From: Aureliella helgolandensis
Lineage (GTDB): Bacteria > Planctomycetota > Planctomycetia > Pirellulales > Pirellulaceae
Direction: 5' to 3'
Assembly: GCF_007752135.1 (NCBI RefSeq)
Contig: NZ_CP036298.1
Span: 4,464,001 to 4,528,000 of the forward strand
Length of the DNA stretch: 64,000 bases
The position numbers and the translations under genes are program-made. The notes beneath the pieces are model-generated. The model was not told the DNA's origin, did no database searches, and saw nothing but the letters and a program-made list of their open reading frames with translations. Shown piece after piece: positions 36,683-45,636 of this stretch (positions are counted from its first letter, which is position 1; each line of letters begins with the position of its first letter).

Positions 36683-38107
36683 CTATCCATTGAGGTGTAG
36701 GTGGGATTGCCCTTGAGGGAGTTCAAAACAGGCGACAACGCGTTCTCTCTGCTGCAACCAGGTTCCCGATTTCAACGCCAGTGGAGAATCGATCTTGCGC
36801 AGTGTTTCCTGACCAGCTGGAGTCTTCTGCACAATTGACTGCACCGCACTTAGGGGCAACTCCACCGTAAAATCGGGGGATGCAAACGGGGCGTTAAACT
36901 CGATTCGATTTTCCGTCTGGCTAATCGAGGTCAGCTCTTTCGCAGCCCAGTATCGCGCAATCTCACTGAGTTTCATCCACAACAGATTATCGTTGCGAGC
37001 GTGAATCCGCTGGACCGCTTCCTGAAAGATCTTAAAACCAGCTTGGGTGCCATTCGCGTAAATCCCTGGCCAGTGGCACACCAGGATCGTAGGCTCCTCT
37101 CGATCGAGGATCTCGGGGAGCCGACCACCTTGCAAGTCTTCGGTGATGAATTGATCTACCTGACCAATTTCCAGTCCATCCCAGCCACCGAACCAGTCGC
37201 CCGTACAGCCGACGATGGAAACCACGCACTCGGGGTGCTCGGAATTCAAACCGCTTGCCAACTCGACACGCGGTGCGACGCTTTCGTCCCCCGAGCCATA
37301 CAGATCGCGGAAATAGTGCGGTATTTCCGTCTGAAATACGTCGCGACACGATTCCAAGGAGGCCTGGGCCAAGTTAATTCGATTGCGGCTCCCAAAGCCA
37401 CCAGGGGTGGTAAGCCCCTGGCAAGGCAACCCCGCATTTTTCAGGATGCGCAGTGCGTAGCTCAAATAATCGGTCAGCTCATCGGCCGATTTGTCCTGGC
37501 TCCAACCGAAGTTCTCCATGAATTGCTCGGTGCGTTGCGGGAACGGGCGGCCAGTCTTCGTATTGATCGCCCAAGTGTGGGTAATCATCTCAGGATGGAT
37601 ATCCCAATTGGGAGTCAATTCCTCGCGGACCAGTTTCAAACTGTCTGCCAACTCGGCTTTGCTCCAACCGGGTAGATCTCGATCCATCCAGCCCACGCAA
37701 GCCGGATACGGGACAATACTATATTTGCCTTTGACACCATGGTCGCGGCACCAATCGGCGAAGATCCGCACAAAAGAATCGGGAATCTCCCGTGGCAATT
37801 TCCGCCAATCTTGGGGATAGCGATCGGGATATGCCTCGGCAAAATGTGGAATTCCGAAATGGGCTAAATTCACCAGACAGGTTGAATCATCGATGATGAA
37901 ACTAACGGGCACTCGCTGACGCGGATTGAGCACCTTGATGTGTGTTACATTATTGGGCCTCTCTCCCCGTTCCTGTGCCGACGCGAATGGCTGGAGAGTT
38001 CTCGTTGCCAGCGGAGACGCCAGACTAGCTCCGGCCAGCGATGTTTGTAACATTTGCCGCCGGGTAAGTGGGGAAGTCCAACGCTGGGGAACATTGAGTG
38101 ATTCCAT
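36683..38107 (-). CDS. Tat-exported polysaccharide-deacetylase-like protein
   Basis: About 474 residues from the ATG at 38105-38107, supported by an AAGGA site 10 bases upstream; a longer frame adds 26 residues. The N terminus carries a twin-arginine signal (L-T-R-R-Q-M-L, then a hydrophobic core). The mature part begins with V-P-V-S-F-I-I-D-D-S, reminiscent of the first NodB motif (D-D pair) of carbohydrate deacetylases. It continues with F-A-D-W-C-R-D-H-G-V-K-G-K-Y-S-I-V-P-Y and H-T-W-A-I. The overall fold assignment is tentative. It starts only 25 bases from the divergent epimerase gene. Confidence 0.6.
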   Translation of the reverse strand: MESLNVPQRWTSPLTRRQMLQTSLAGASLASPLATRTLQPFASAQERGERPNNVTHIKVLNPRQRVPVSFIIDDSTCLVNLAHFGIPHFAEAYPDRYPQDWRKLPREIPDSFVRIFADWCRDHGVKGKYSIVPYPACVGWMDRDLPGWSKAELADSLKLVREELTPNWDIHPEMITHTWAINTKTGRPFPQRTEQFMENFGWSQDKSADELTDYLSYALRILKNAGLPCQGLTTPGGFGSRNRINLAQASLESCRDVFQTEIPHYFRDLYGSGDESVAPRVELASGLNSEHPECVVSIVGCTGDWFGGWDGLEIGQVDQFITEDLQGGRLPEILDREEPTILVCHWPGIYANGTQAGFKIFQEAVQRIHARNDNLLWMKLSEIARYWAAKELTSISQTENRIEFNAPFASPDFTVELPLSAVQSIVQKTPAGQETLRKIDSPLALKSGTWLQQRERVVACFELPQGQSHLHLNG

Positions 38108-38132
38108 TGATTCAGAGTCCTTGTAGGAACAG

Positions 38133-39188
38133 GTGAATTTCGTTGTGTCGAATGTAAATAATTTGGAAACAATCGCTGATGTCACTCAACTGGAAGAATT
38201 GTTGAGCCGTCCAACCGATGCCCTAGTAGAAACGATGCAGAGGGTAAGCGGGGACATTCTGTTTCTGGGTGCAGGTGGGAAACTTGGGCCTTCGCTAGCC
38301 AGGATGGCGCGTCGCGCAGCCGATCAAGCGGGAGGTAACCGCCGCATTATCGCAGTATCTCGTTTCTCAAATCAACAGGCAGAGCGAGGTTTGCAGGAAT
38401 TTGGTGTCGAGACGGTTCGAGCTGAGCTTCTCGATACCGAGGCCTTGCGGCAGCTTCCAGATGCCGAGAACGTGATTTACATGGCAGGTTACAAGTTCGG
38501 CGCGTTTGGAAATCCGTCGTTGACCTGGGCCATGAACAGCTTCCTACCAGGAATGGCCATGCAACGCTTTGCGGACAGCCGTGTCGTCGCATTCTCCACG
38601 AGCTGCGTCTATGGGCTCTCTCCGTGGCAGTCGGCTGGCACTGTCGAAACCGATCCACTGCAACCCACAGACGAATATAGCATGAGCTGCATTGGGCGCG
38701 AGAGGATTATCGACCACTTCAGTCGCACCCACGGAACTTCGGCAAGTCTACTGCGGCTGAACTACGCAGTCGAAATGCGGTACGGAGTTCTGATCGATAT
38801 CGCTCAAGCGGTGTACAACGAGCGTCCCATCAATTTGACGATGGGGCACTTCAATTTGATTTGGCAAACCGATGCTAATGCAATATCTCTACAAACGCTC
38901 GACCACGTCAGCTCACCGCCCATGGTCATCAACGTGGTTGGACCCGAGACACTGAGCGTACGACGGGTGGCTGAAGAGTTCGGGCAGCTCATGGGTAAAC
39001 AACCTCGGTTCAATGGCACCGAATCTGATTCCTGCCTCCTAACGAGCGGAGAGCGCTGCCACCAGCTGTTTGGCTATCCGTCGGTTTCCGCTGGAAAATT
39101 AATTCAATGGACTGCCGACTGGATTATGCGGGGCGGCCCCACCCACGATAAACCAACCGGCTTTCAAGTTCGCGATGGGCGGTATTGA
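38133..39188 (+). CDS. NAD(P)-dependent epimerase/dehydratase (extended SDR) lacking the canonical Lys
   Basis: 351 residues from the GTG at 38133, preceded by AGGAAC. A G-x-G-G-x-x-G nucleotide-binding loop lies at 46-52 (G-A-G-G-K-L-G), later than usual because of a 40-residue N-terminal extension. The catalytic Tyr is Tyr182 in E-Y-S-M-S-C-I-G-R-E; the position of the usual Lys (Y-x-x-x-K) is Cys186. This Y-x-x-S-C-x-G-R-E variant looks like a family feature, not random decay. The downstream DHDPS-like gene starts three bases after its stop, so the pair is an operon. Substrate unknown. Confidence 0.85.
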   Translation: MNFVVSNVNNLETIADVTQLEELLSRPTDALVETMQRVSGDILFLGAGGKLGPSLARMARRAADQAGGNRRIIAVSRFSNQQAERGLQEFGVETVRAELLDTEALRQLPDAENVIYMAGYKFGAFGNPSLTWAMNSFLPGMAMQRFADSRVVAFSTSCVYGLSPWQSAGTVETDPLQPTDEYSMSCIGRERIIDHFSRTHGTSASLLRLNYAVEMRYGVLIDIAQAVYNERPINLTMGHFNLIWQTDANAISLQTLDHVSSPPMVINVVGPETLSVRRVAEEFGQLMGKQPRFNGTESDSCLLTSGERCHQLFGYPSVSAGKLIQWTADWIMRGGPTHDKPTGFQVRDGRY

Positions 39189-39190
39189 TC

Positions 39191-40255
39191 ATGGACCAAG
39201 CTGAAATGTCTCGCATTCGCGAACTGCTCAACGATGGACTGGCCATCCCGGCTTGCCCTCTGGCCCTCAATGCACAGCGGTGTTTCGACGAACGACGCCA
39301 AAGGGCCTTGCTACGGTACTACTGCGCCGCCGGAGCCGGTGGAGTCGCCGTGGGGGTGCATACGACGCAGTTCGAAATTCGGCAACCGCAACACGGACTA
39401 CTCCGTCCAGTCCTCGAACTCGCCGCGGAAGAACTGCAAAATCAAGAGCGGCCACACCAAGAACACATCGTCCGTATCGGAGGAGTTGTCGGCGATGCAG
39501 TACAGGCGATGCGCGAGGCTGAACAGCTTCGCGAGCTGCGCTATCACGTCGGGCTACTCAGCTTGGCGGGCCACCAATCCGCCGATGAAACGCAGTTGAT
39601 CGAGCATTGCCGACGCGTGTCCGAAGTCCTGCCCATCATGGGATTCTACTTGCAGCCGGCCGTCGGCGGACGCCTCCTGTCCTACCGTTTTTGGCGACAA
39701 TTCTCGGAAATTGAAAATGTAGTTGCCATCAAGATCTCTCCCTTCAACCGGTATCAAACTATAGATGTCGTCCGAGCGGTGGTCGATGCTGGGCGAGCTG
39801 ATATTGCACTCTATACCGGCAATGACGACAACATCGTCGGCGACCTGTTGACCGAGTTTGTGTTTAAGGGACAGGAGGGGGAGCAGCGACGCGCCATCGT
39901 GGGCGGGCTACTCGGACACTGGGCCTGTTGGACAAGAAATGCCGTACTGCTCATGAACGAATGCAAGCGGCTGAGGGCTCTCGGAAACTTGCCGACATGG
40001 ATGTTGACGCTAGGGGCTCAAGTCACGGATACCAATGCGGCGTTGTTCGATGCGGCCAACGCATTCCGAGGCTGCATTCCGGGAATCCACGAAGTGCTTC
40101 GACGACAGGGCCTGTTGGAAGGCCTATGGTGCCTCGATCCCACCGAGGAACTGGGAACGGGCCAAATGCAAGAAATCGACCGAGTCTACCATGCCTACCC
40201 CCATCTCAATGATGATGACTTCGTAGCCGAACATCTTGATGAATGGCTAGCGTAG
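39191..40255 (+). CDS. DHDPS-family aldolase/lyase
   Basis: 354 residues from the ATG at 39191. A TTG two codons earlier overlaps the epimerase stop and is an alternative. The TIM-barrel family signatures are Lys181 in A-I-K-I-S-P-F-N-R-Y (Schiff base) and Tyr153 in F-Y-L-Q-P. It is clearly divergent from DapA and from the aldolase at 11315-12262. With the adjacent epimerase it probably handles a sugar-acid intermediate; the pathway is not identified. Confidence 0.85.
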   Translation: MDQAEMSRIRELLNDGLAIPACPLALNAQRCFDERRQRALLRYYCAAGAGGVAVGVHTTQFEIRQPQHGLLRPVLELAAEELQNQERPHQEHIVRIGGVVGDAVQAMREAEQLRELRYHVGLLSLAGHQSADETQLIEHCRRVSEVLPIMGFYLQPAVGGRLLSYRFWRQFSEIENVVAIKISPFNRYQTIDVVRAVVDAGRADIALYTGNDDNIVGDLLTEFVFKGQEGEQRRAIVGGLLGHWACWTRNAVLLMNECKRLRALGNLPTWMLTLGAQVTDTNAALFDAANAFRGCIPGIHEVLRRQGLLEGLWCLDPTEELGTGQMQEIDRVYHAYPHLNDDDFVAEHLDEWLA

Positions 40256-40557
40256 GGCTAGCACAATTCCCCTGAATCCAATGGGTGAGTCGAGTTTACG
40301 AAGACGGATAGGCCATCTGAATAGGAAGATTTCTGGCACCCCGTCTTGCCCCGAAGCTGAAAGGGCTTCCACCGCATTCGCGCTTACCTACCACTCCTTG
40401 GCGATTCTCGCCACAGCCCAAACCTACAATGCGTTACTCCCCAAAACCAGCCCAGTCGATCGGGCCTTTGCCAAAATCCATTTGCTTACCCTATTACTTT
40501 CCTTTACCTTTGAACCAGCGAGACCATCTCCCGCTTCAATAACGGCAGGGACCTCCG
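40256..40557. other. Gene-less stretch
   Basis: About 300 bases after the DHDPS-like gene. A 101-codon frame spans it but has no homology signal or ribosome binding site, and overlaps the next gene, so it was not called. Confidence 0.35.
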
Positions 40558-40854
40558 GTGCAAGTAAAGTCACAAAACCCGTCTGACATTTCTGAACGAC
40601 CGCCGAAACGACAAGCGTCGAAACACCGCATTTCAAGAGCGGTTTGGATCGGCCTCGGCATACTAATCCTTGGTTCAATGCCTCTCTTGGCAGTGATCGC
40701 ACTGGCTTGGTTGGGGCTCACTTCGGACCCAAATCCGAACCCTGTTGGGCTGGGCATCCTCCATGTTCTTACTTTCTTTCCCAGCGTTGGCATCATTGCT
40801 ATCGGAGTGCTACGCACGATCCAGCGTGCCAGATCCAAGACGAGCTTGAATTGA
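40558..40854 (+). CDS. Small two-helix membrane protein, hypothetical
   Basis: 98 residues from a GTG at 40558 with GGCAGGGA upstream. Residues 1-27 are basic and hydrophilic. Two hydrophobic helices follow (about 28-52 and 66-85), with a Pro/Asn-rich turn between and a basic tail. The topology is that of a small inner-membrane protein. No family recognised; it could be a spurious frame, but the clear two-helix pattern favours a real gene. Confidence 0.5.
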   Translation: MQVKSQNPSDISERPPKRQASKHRISRAVWIGLGILILGSMPLLAVIALAWLGLTSDPNPNPVGLGILHVLTFFPSVGIIAIGVLRTIQRARSKTSLN

Positions 40855-41310
40855 ACGATGAGGAGCAATATTCGCTAACGCCGTAGTGGACCGCAGTGAG
40901 CCGTTGTTCCTTCCTTTTCCAACTCGCCTCATAGGGAATCCTACAGCCGTGACTACCAATCCTCGATCTCCCGTATCGGTAAAAGTGACTGAGATTTCCC
41001 GTGTTGCTAACCGCTGAGCGATTGCCATGAATAATCTGAAGTAAGCATTGGTCAAAGAACGCCGCGACCATTAAGTCGCCGCGGCGTCCAATGGAAGCAT
41101 TCCAGACGGGACAGTCCCTGTACCGCGCGCCGAGATTGATACGAGCTAGGACTCAGCGATCGTATTGAGACTCGGACACTAACTCAGAAAGTGCACACAC
41201 ACACGCATCTGCATACGTAACGTCAACCTCAGCAACGACATGGCAGCCATTTACAATCGCCCTAACCATAGCCAATGCACTGGAATTGTGGGGCAAGACA
41301 AGGCCCTGCA
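40855..41310. other. Gene-less stretch before the 530-bp repeats
   Basis: No convincing gene. A GC-rich inverted repeat GCCGCG...CGCGGC lies at about 41060-41086. Confidence 0.4.
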
Positions 41311-41840
41311 TCGCGGCCCTTCCGGGCCGTAACCGCTCCTGCGACTTGCAATTCCAGTCCACTTCTCGCCTCGAAGACCAGCTACGCAGTAGCGACAGCA
41401 TCTAGCCTGGGGTGAGCGAAAACGAGTTCCACGAGTTTCCGTGTAACCCCAGGTTGTAAATCGATTGAGAAAGTGACCGAGCAGTAGAGTTATTGAGACC
41501 ATTCAAGGTTGCCGAGGTCGCAACCAGGTGGCGATACGTTCAACATTCGCAATTCTATTGGAATGAAGAGGGAGCTCTGCTTAGGAACGATGAACAGCTT
41601 CTGTGAGGTTGGAATGCCGCCATGACGTCGCAGATCCTCTTGCGCACTGGACCTCCCAGGGAAATCAAGAAACACTGACCAGCTTCGGAGCCTAAAACTT
41701 GTCCATGCAACTGGAAAACGCTAAGCACCTCCATGGATAGTCTCACCGCCGGTTGCAGCCGAAATAGAGTTGCAAGATGCTAAGGTCAGAATTCGGACGT
41801 TGGAAAACCCTATTTCAACAATCACTGAGACGCTCCCCTA
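41311..41840. repeat. 530-bp repeat, copy A (tandem with copy B)
   Basis: Copy A is followed without a gap by copy B in the same orientation; I count about 30 mismatches and no indel between them. It begins with a hairpin CGGCCC-TTCC-GGGCCG (41314-41329). It contains a larger inverted pair CCTGGGGT (41406-41413) and ACCCCAGG (41446-41453). No transposase is encoded. Short frames inside it are broken differently in each copy, so it is judged non-coding. Confidence 0.9.
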
Positions 41841-42370
41841 TCGCGGCCCTTCCGGGCCGTAACCGCTCCTGCGACGTGCAATTCCACTCCACTTTTTGCC
41901 TCGAAGACCAGCTACGCAGTAGCGACAGCATCTAGCCTGGGGTGAGCGAAAACGAGTTCCACGAGTTCACGCGTAACCCCAGGTTGTAAATCGATTGAGA
42001 AAGCGACCGAGCAGTAAAGGTATTGAGACCATTCAAGGTTGCCGAGGTCGCAATCAGGTGGCGATACGTTCAACATTCGCAATTCTATTGGAATGAAGAG
42101 GGAGCTCTGCTTGGGAACGATGAACAGCTTCTGTGAGGTTGGAATGCCGCCATGACGTCGCAGAGCCTCTTGCGCACTGGACCTCCCAGGGAAATCACGA
42201 AACACTGACCAGCTTCGGAGCCTAAAACTTGTCCATGCAACTGGAAAACGCTAAGCACCTCCATGGATAGTCTCACCGTCGGTTGCCGCTGAAATAGAGT
42301 TGCAAGATACCAAGGTCAGAATTCTCACCATGGTAGCCCCTATTTCAACAATCACTGAAACGCTTCCATC
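41841..42370. repeat. 530-bp repeat, copy B
   Basis: Second unit of the tandem. The hairpin at its left end is intact, and the CCTGGGGT/ACCCCAGG pair is at 41936-41943 and 41976-41983. A minus-strand frame of 97 codons is open here but is interrupted by a stop in copy A. It is followed immediately by the tail repeat (left copy). Confidence 0.9.
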
Positions 42371-42582
42371 ACTCGCCCCCCTGAATCTTCCCCAGTCCCA
42401 GGATAGATAACCGCGAAAGACGCCAAATATGCGAAAAGAAAAAGTAGCCGTTCACGACCTTCCTGATCCACTTACAACATCAACCGTTGCTTCAGGTTTG
42501 AGCTCAAGTTGCAGACAACCGTGAACGGTTATCCCCACCCACAACACCCTACCAAGGAAGTGGTGTGCCCCCAGCACACTCC
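42368..42582. repeat. Tail repeat, left copy
   Basis: About 215 bases nearly identical to 51259-51474. It contains a long-range inverted pair CCGTTCACG (42448-42456) and CGTGAACGG (42520-42528), and ends in an ACACC/GGTGT-type hairpin region. It lies at the left border of the saccharide cassette. Confidence 0.9.
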
Positions 42583-42591
42583 CCCCAGCAC

Positions 42592-42972
42592 ACCCACCCC
42601 GAAGGAGGCATCATGCCAGGATGGGATTATCCGGTCTTTGACACACGGTTTGGAAAAGTCGGTATGATGATCGTCTACGAGGCTTTCATTCCCGAAGTCG
42701 CACGTGAATTAAGCAACTGCGGAGCGGGGGTGCGCGCGAGACGGCTGTGGGGGCACAATCCACTGATCGGGGCGGCGCGGGCTTGCGACAATCACAACTA
42801 CGTCATCAGCAGCACTTACACGGATGTTTCATCCGACTGGATGATCTCAGTCATCTGCGGTCACAACGGAAAACCGCTGGCGCAGGTATCGGAGTGGGGA
42901 AGCGTCACGGTAGCCGAAGTGGATTTGAACCATCCCATGTACCGGTACAGTCTCGGTGATTTTAAAGCCTAG
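42592..42972 (+). pseudogene. Relic of a carbon-nitrogen hydrolase (nitrilase superfamily)
   Basis: The frame covers only the C-terminal part of a nitrilase-superfamily enzyme, from an E-G-G-x-x-P-G segment onwards. The N-terminal half with the catalytic Glu and Lys is missing and is replaced by repeat DNA ending about 10 bases upstream. At the catalytic Cys position the usual I-C-Y-D reads I-V-Y-E, so the nucleophile is lost as well. The next region (G-A-G-V-R-A-R-R) is also atypical. The final D-F-K-A and stop look like a truncated tail. No activity is expected. Confidence 0.8.
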
Positions 42973-43015
42973 ACCGCACGCCACCGGCCTACAACTCCAC
43001 AAGAGTAGGAAGTGT

Positions 43016-45583
43016 ATGTCTATGATGATTCGTATCGCTCGTTCCCGCCTTCTGTGTTGCATGGCCATCTTCTTCGTCGCACTCCAGGCGACTGCGGCGG
43101 AGCCTTCTGCGGCGAAGTCGACTCATCCGCGATTGTTGCTAACTCAAGATCAAGTGCCGCAATTCCGCGTTCGTGTCCAAGTCGACGGTAGTTTGAACAA
43201 ACGTTATTTCGATCGCATCGGCTTGTGTGCGGACCACGTCCCTGCGCCTGCTCCAGGCTGGAAGCCATTGATGGCGGACTTCATGCAATCGCCGCACTTC
43301 ATCGCGGTTGACGCCATGCGCAAGAAATTGATCGCTGCTTCCCATTCGGCGCTCAAATTTGCAATCGCCCCGGAATTCTATGATGACCATGGCACTTCCG
43401 CTGCCGCGTGTGCGATGGACATTGTCAATAAGTGGAACCCACAGTGGATCATCGACCAATACCGTCACAAGATCGACAACAGTGGCGACGATCACGAGGG
43501 CGCGCAGTTGATCATGTACATGGCCCTGGTCTATGACATGGCGTACGACAAGTTTAGCAAGACTGAGCGGCAGCAAGTGATTGACTGGCTGGCGCGAGGC
43601 GTCGTGACTGCCGCCGAATCAGAAAAACTTCTTTACGCCGCCTACGAACCGTATCCTCGACAGAATCATCAGGCGTGTCTGTTGGCCGCTTGCGGGTTGG
43701 TCGCTCTGGCAATCAAAGATGAAGTGCACTTGATCAGTGATCCGGTGAACCGTGAGACGATGCAGCGACAGTTGAAAGTGACCAACGAGAATATTCCGCG
43801 GTTCATTCTCGATCGTGCAGCGCTCGCCGACGGACGCGCGTGGGAAGGCAGTGCCTACGGGACCTACACGCTACCATTCGCGATGCTCTGGGGACGGGCC
43901 TACAACAATGCCTACGACGCTGACGTCTTTGCTGGAAAAGGAATTGAAAACATCATCCGCTGGTACGCCCACTCGCGTGCTGCGTTTGGTCTGCATCAAC
44001 TGGTGGAATACGGCGATGACTACGATCGCTATGGCGGCTTCGGCGAAATGCTGATCCTGTTTGAGCAAGGCAATGCCGACGGCCATGACCTGTGGCTGTT
44101 GGAATATTTACATCCGGGTGGGGACATGTTCGCGGGTGCTGCCAAAACCGAACAAGCCTATACGGATCCGTTTCTGTCCTACCCCTTGTTCTATCCTCAA
44201 AATCTCCAGCCGATCGGGCCAACGGCAGCGGCTCAGCAGCCAACACAGTACTTCCGTGACTTTCGTAACAAGAGCGGCGGCGAAGTTCATTTCAAGAACC
44301 AGTTCATCCAAACACCTGGCGGTGACGACACGGTGCAGATGGTCCTGTATTCGCATCGCGATGAGATCAGCAAAGGTGGTTTGGCGCAGGGCTCACTGCG
44401 ACTGTATGCTTATGGAGAAAAATTTACGGAAGAAGAAGGTCGCTCCAGTCGAAAAACTGCTTGGTGGGGATCGATGAAACAGTTCACAACATTCGATTAT
44501 TTCAATGCCGACTGTGGCAATGATGGAAGTTTGCCGAAGTATCAATTCTACGCCCAGCGCAAAAACCCCGGTCTCGGACGGCTGGCAGGGTTCATCGCTG
44601 GTGACTTCGCGGATTACGCCCGCGCCGACGGCCGTTTTCCGCTTGGCGATCCCTCGCTCAACGCCGCGCCGCATCCGAACAACAACCGCTTCCGCCTCGC
44701 TTGCTCGCCATCCGATGATCCAACTCAGCCGACGTATTGCGAACCAGTCCGGCGCGCCGATCGAATGGTAATGATGTTGAAAAGCACTGATGATAATTCT
44801 GCAGCCAAACCCTTGTTCGTGATTGTCGACGACTACAATATCAACGGCGCTGAGCAAACCTATCGTTGGCGATGGCACGCACCACGCCAGCCGATTGCCG
44901 AGCCCGGAAAGCGTCCACGCGATCCAACCAAGCACGACTTTGTGATTGACGGGGTTGGTTCAGTCGATTCGCCGATCCGCATTTATGATCCACACTTGGA
45001 TCGCACCAAATTGGAAATCACGTTCATCCAGCCTGAACAATTCGACTTGCATTTCACTCGGTTCACGCCCGAGGACGATATCAATCACGCATTGTTTGAA
45101 GCCACCAAAACGGCCGTCAATCCCCGCTTCTTCGCCGTGCTCTTCCCGCGAAAGAACGGGTTCGAGCGTCCAATGATCGAATCCATCGAGTCGACGAACC
45201 CAGCTGCCGCGGGGTGTCGAATTACTTGGAGCGATCTGGGGGTTGACCAAATTGTCACGGGGCGCGGAAAGGACGTTGCAATCGGCCCCCTCCGCACTGA
45301 TGCAAGAATGGCCGTGACTCGCACCGTTGATGGGAGTGTCGTCGCCTACGCGCTGGGCGAGGGGCGGTACCTGCACTCGGATTCACGATCGCTGGTTAGC
45401 GGAATGGACGGTGTCGCCAGCCTGTCGATGTCTGGCAAGCGGCTTTCGATATCTGGCTCGTGTCACACTGGGCGTTTCTATGGCCCTGACATAGCAACGA
45501 TCATGGTCAACAATCAGGCCGTGAGTTTTTCACGTGATGGCCAGGACGTCCTTTTTGAAATCCCACCGATCACTCCACAATGA
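43016..45583 (+). CDS. Heparinase II/III-like polysaccharide lyase
   Basis: 855 residues from the ATG at 43016, preceded by AGGAAG, and followed by a signal peptide (hydrophobic core to A-T-A-A-E). The N-terminal helical (alpha/alpha) toroid region (about 30-400) contains Y-E-P-Y-P-R-Q-N-H-Q-A-C and the conserved R-A-W-E-G-S-A-Y-G segment. The C-terminal beta-sandwich resembles the heparinase II/III-like family. Known relatives cleave uronic-acid polysaccharides such as heparin, alginate or ulvan by beta-elimination; which one is used here is unknown. It lies 43 bases after the nitrilase relic and overlaps (ATGA at 45580) a possible start of the next gene. Confidence 0.85.
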   Translation: MSMMIRIARSRLLCCMAIFFVALQATAAEPSAAKSTHPRLLLTQDQVPQFRVRVQVDGSLNKRYFDRIGLCADHVPAPAPGWKPLMADFMQSPHFIAVDAMRKKLIAASHSALKFAIAPEFYDDHGTSAAACAMDIVNKWNPQWIIDQYRHKIDNSGDDHEGAQLIMYMALVYDMAYDKFSKTERQQVIDWLARGVVTAAESEKLLYAAYEPYPRQNHQACLLAACGLVALAIKDEVHLISDPVNRETMQRQLKVTNENIPRFILDRAALADGRAWEGSAYGTYTLPFAMLWGRAYNNAYDADVFAGKGIENIIRWYAHSRAAFGLHQLVEYGDDYDRYGGFGEMLILFEQGNADGHDLWLLEYLHPGGDMFAGAAKTEQAYTDPFLSYPLFYPQNLQPIGPTAAAQQPTQYFRDFRNKSGGEVHFKNQFIQTPGGDDTVQMVLYSHRDEISKGGLAQGSLRLYAYGEKFTEEEGRSSRKTAWWGSMKQFTTFDYFNADCGNDGSLPKYQFYAQRKNPGLGRLAGFIAGDFADYARADGRFPLGDPSLNAAPHPNNNRFRLACSPSDDPTQPTYCEPVRRADRMVMMLKSTDDNSAAKPLFVIVDDYNINGAEQTYRWRWHAPRQPIAEPGKRPRDPTKHDFVIDGVGSVDSPIRIYDPHLDRTKLEITFIQPEQFDLHFTRFTPEDDINHALFEATKTAVNPRFFAVLFPRKNGFERPMIESIESTNPAAAGCRITWSDLGVDQIVTGRGKDVAIGPLRTDARMAVTRTVDGSVVAYALGEGRYLHSDSRSLVSGMDGVASLSMSGKRLSISGSCHTGRFYGPDIATIMVNNQAVSFSRDGQDVLFEIPPITPQ

Positions 45584-45636
45584 ATGAAGTAGTGAAACTC
45601 GTACTAGAATACCCGCAATTGTCAAAGAGCCAACTC

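Noticed and set aside
37001-37675. 224-codon plus-strand frame inside the deacetylase-like gene
   Set aside because: Antisense shadow caused by codon bias.
40281-40586. 101-codon plus-strand frame after the DHDPS-like gene
   Set aside because: Overlaps the better-supported two-helix protein and has no recognisable features.
41912-42205. 97-codon minus-strand frame inside repeat copy B (and its equivalent at 50666-50959)
   Set aside because: The frame is closed in copy A by a stop, and most differences between copies change amino acids, so it does not behave like a coding gene.
41311-42370. 530-bp unit as an insertion sequence
   Set aside because: No transposase frame, no terminal inverted repeats at the unit ends, and no target-site duplication could be recognised.
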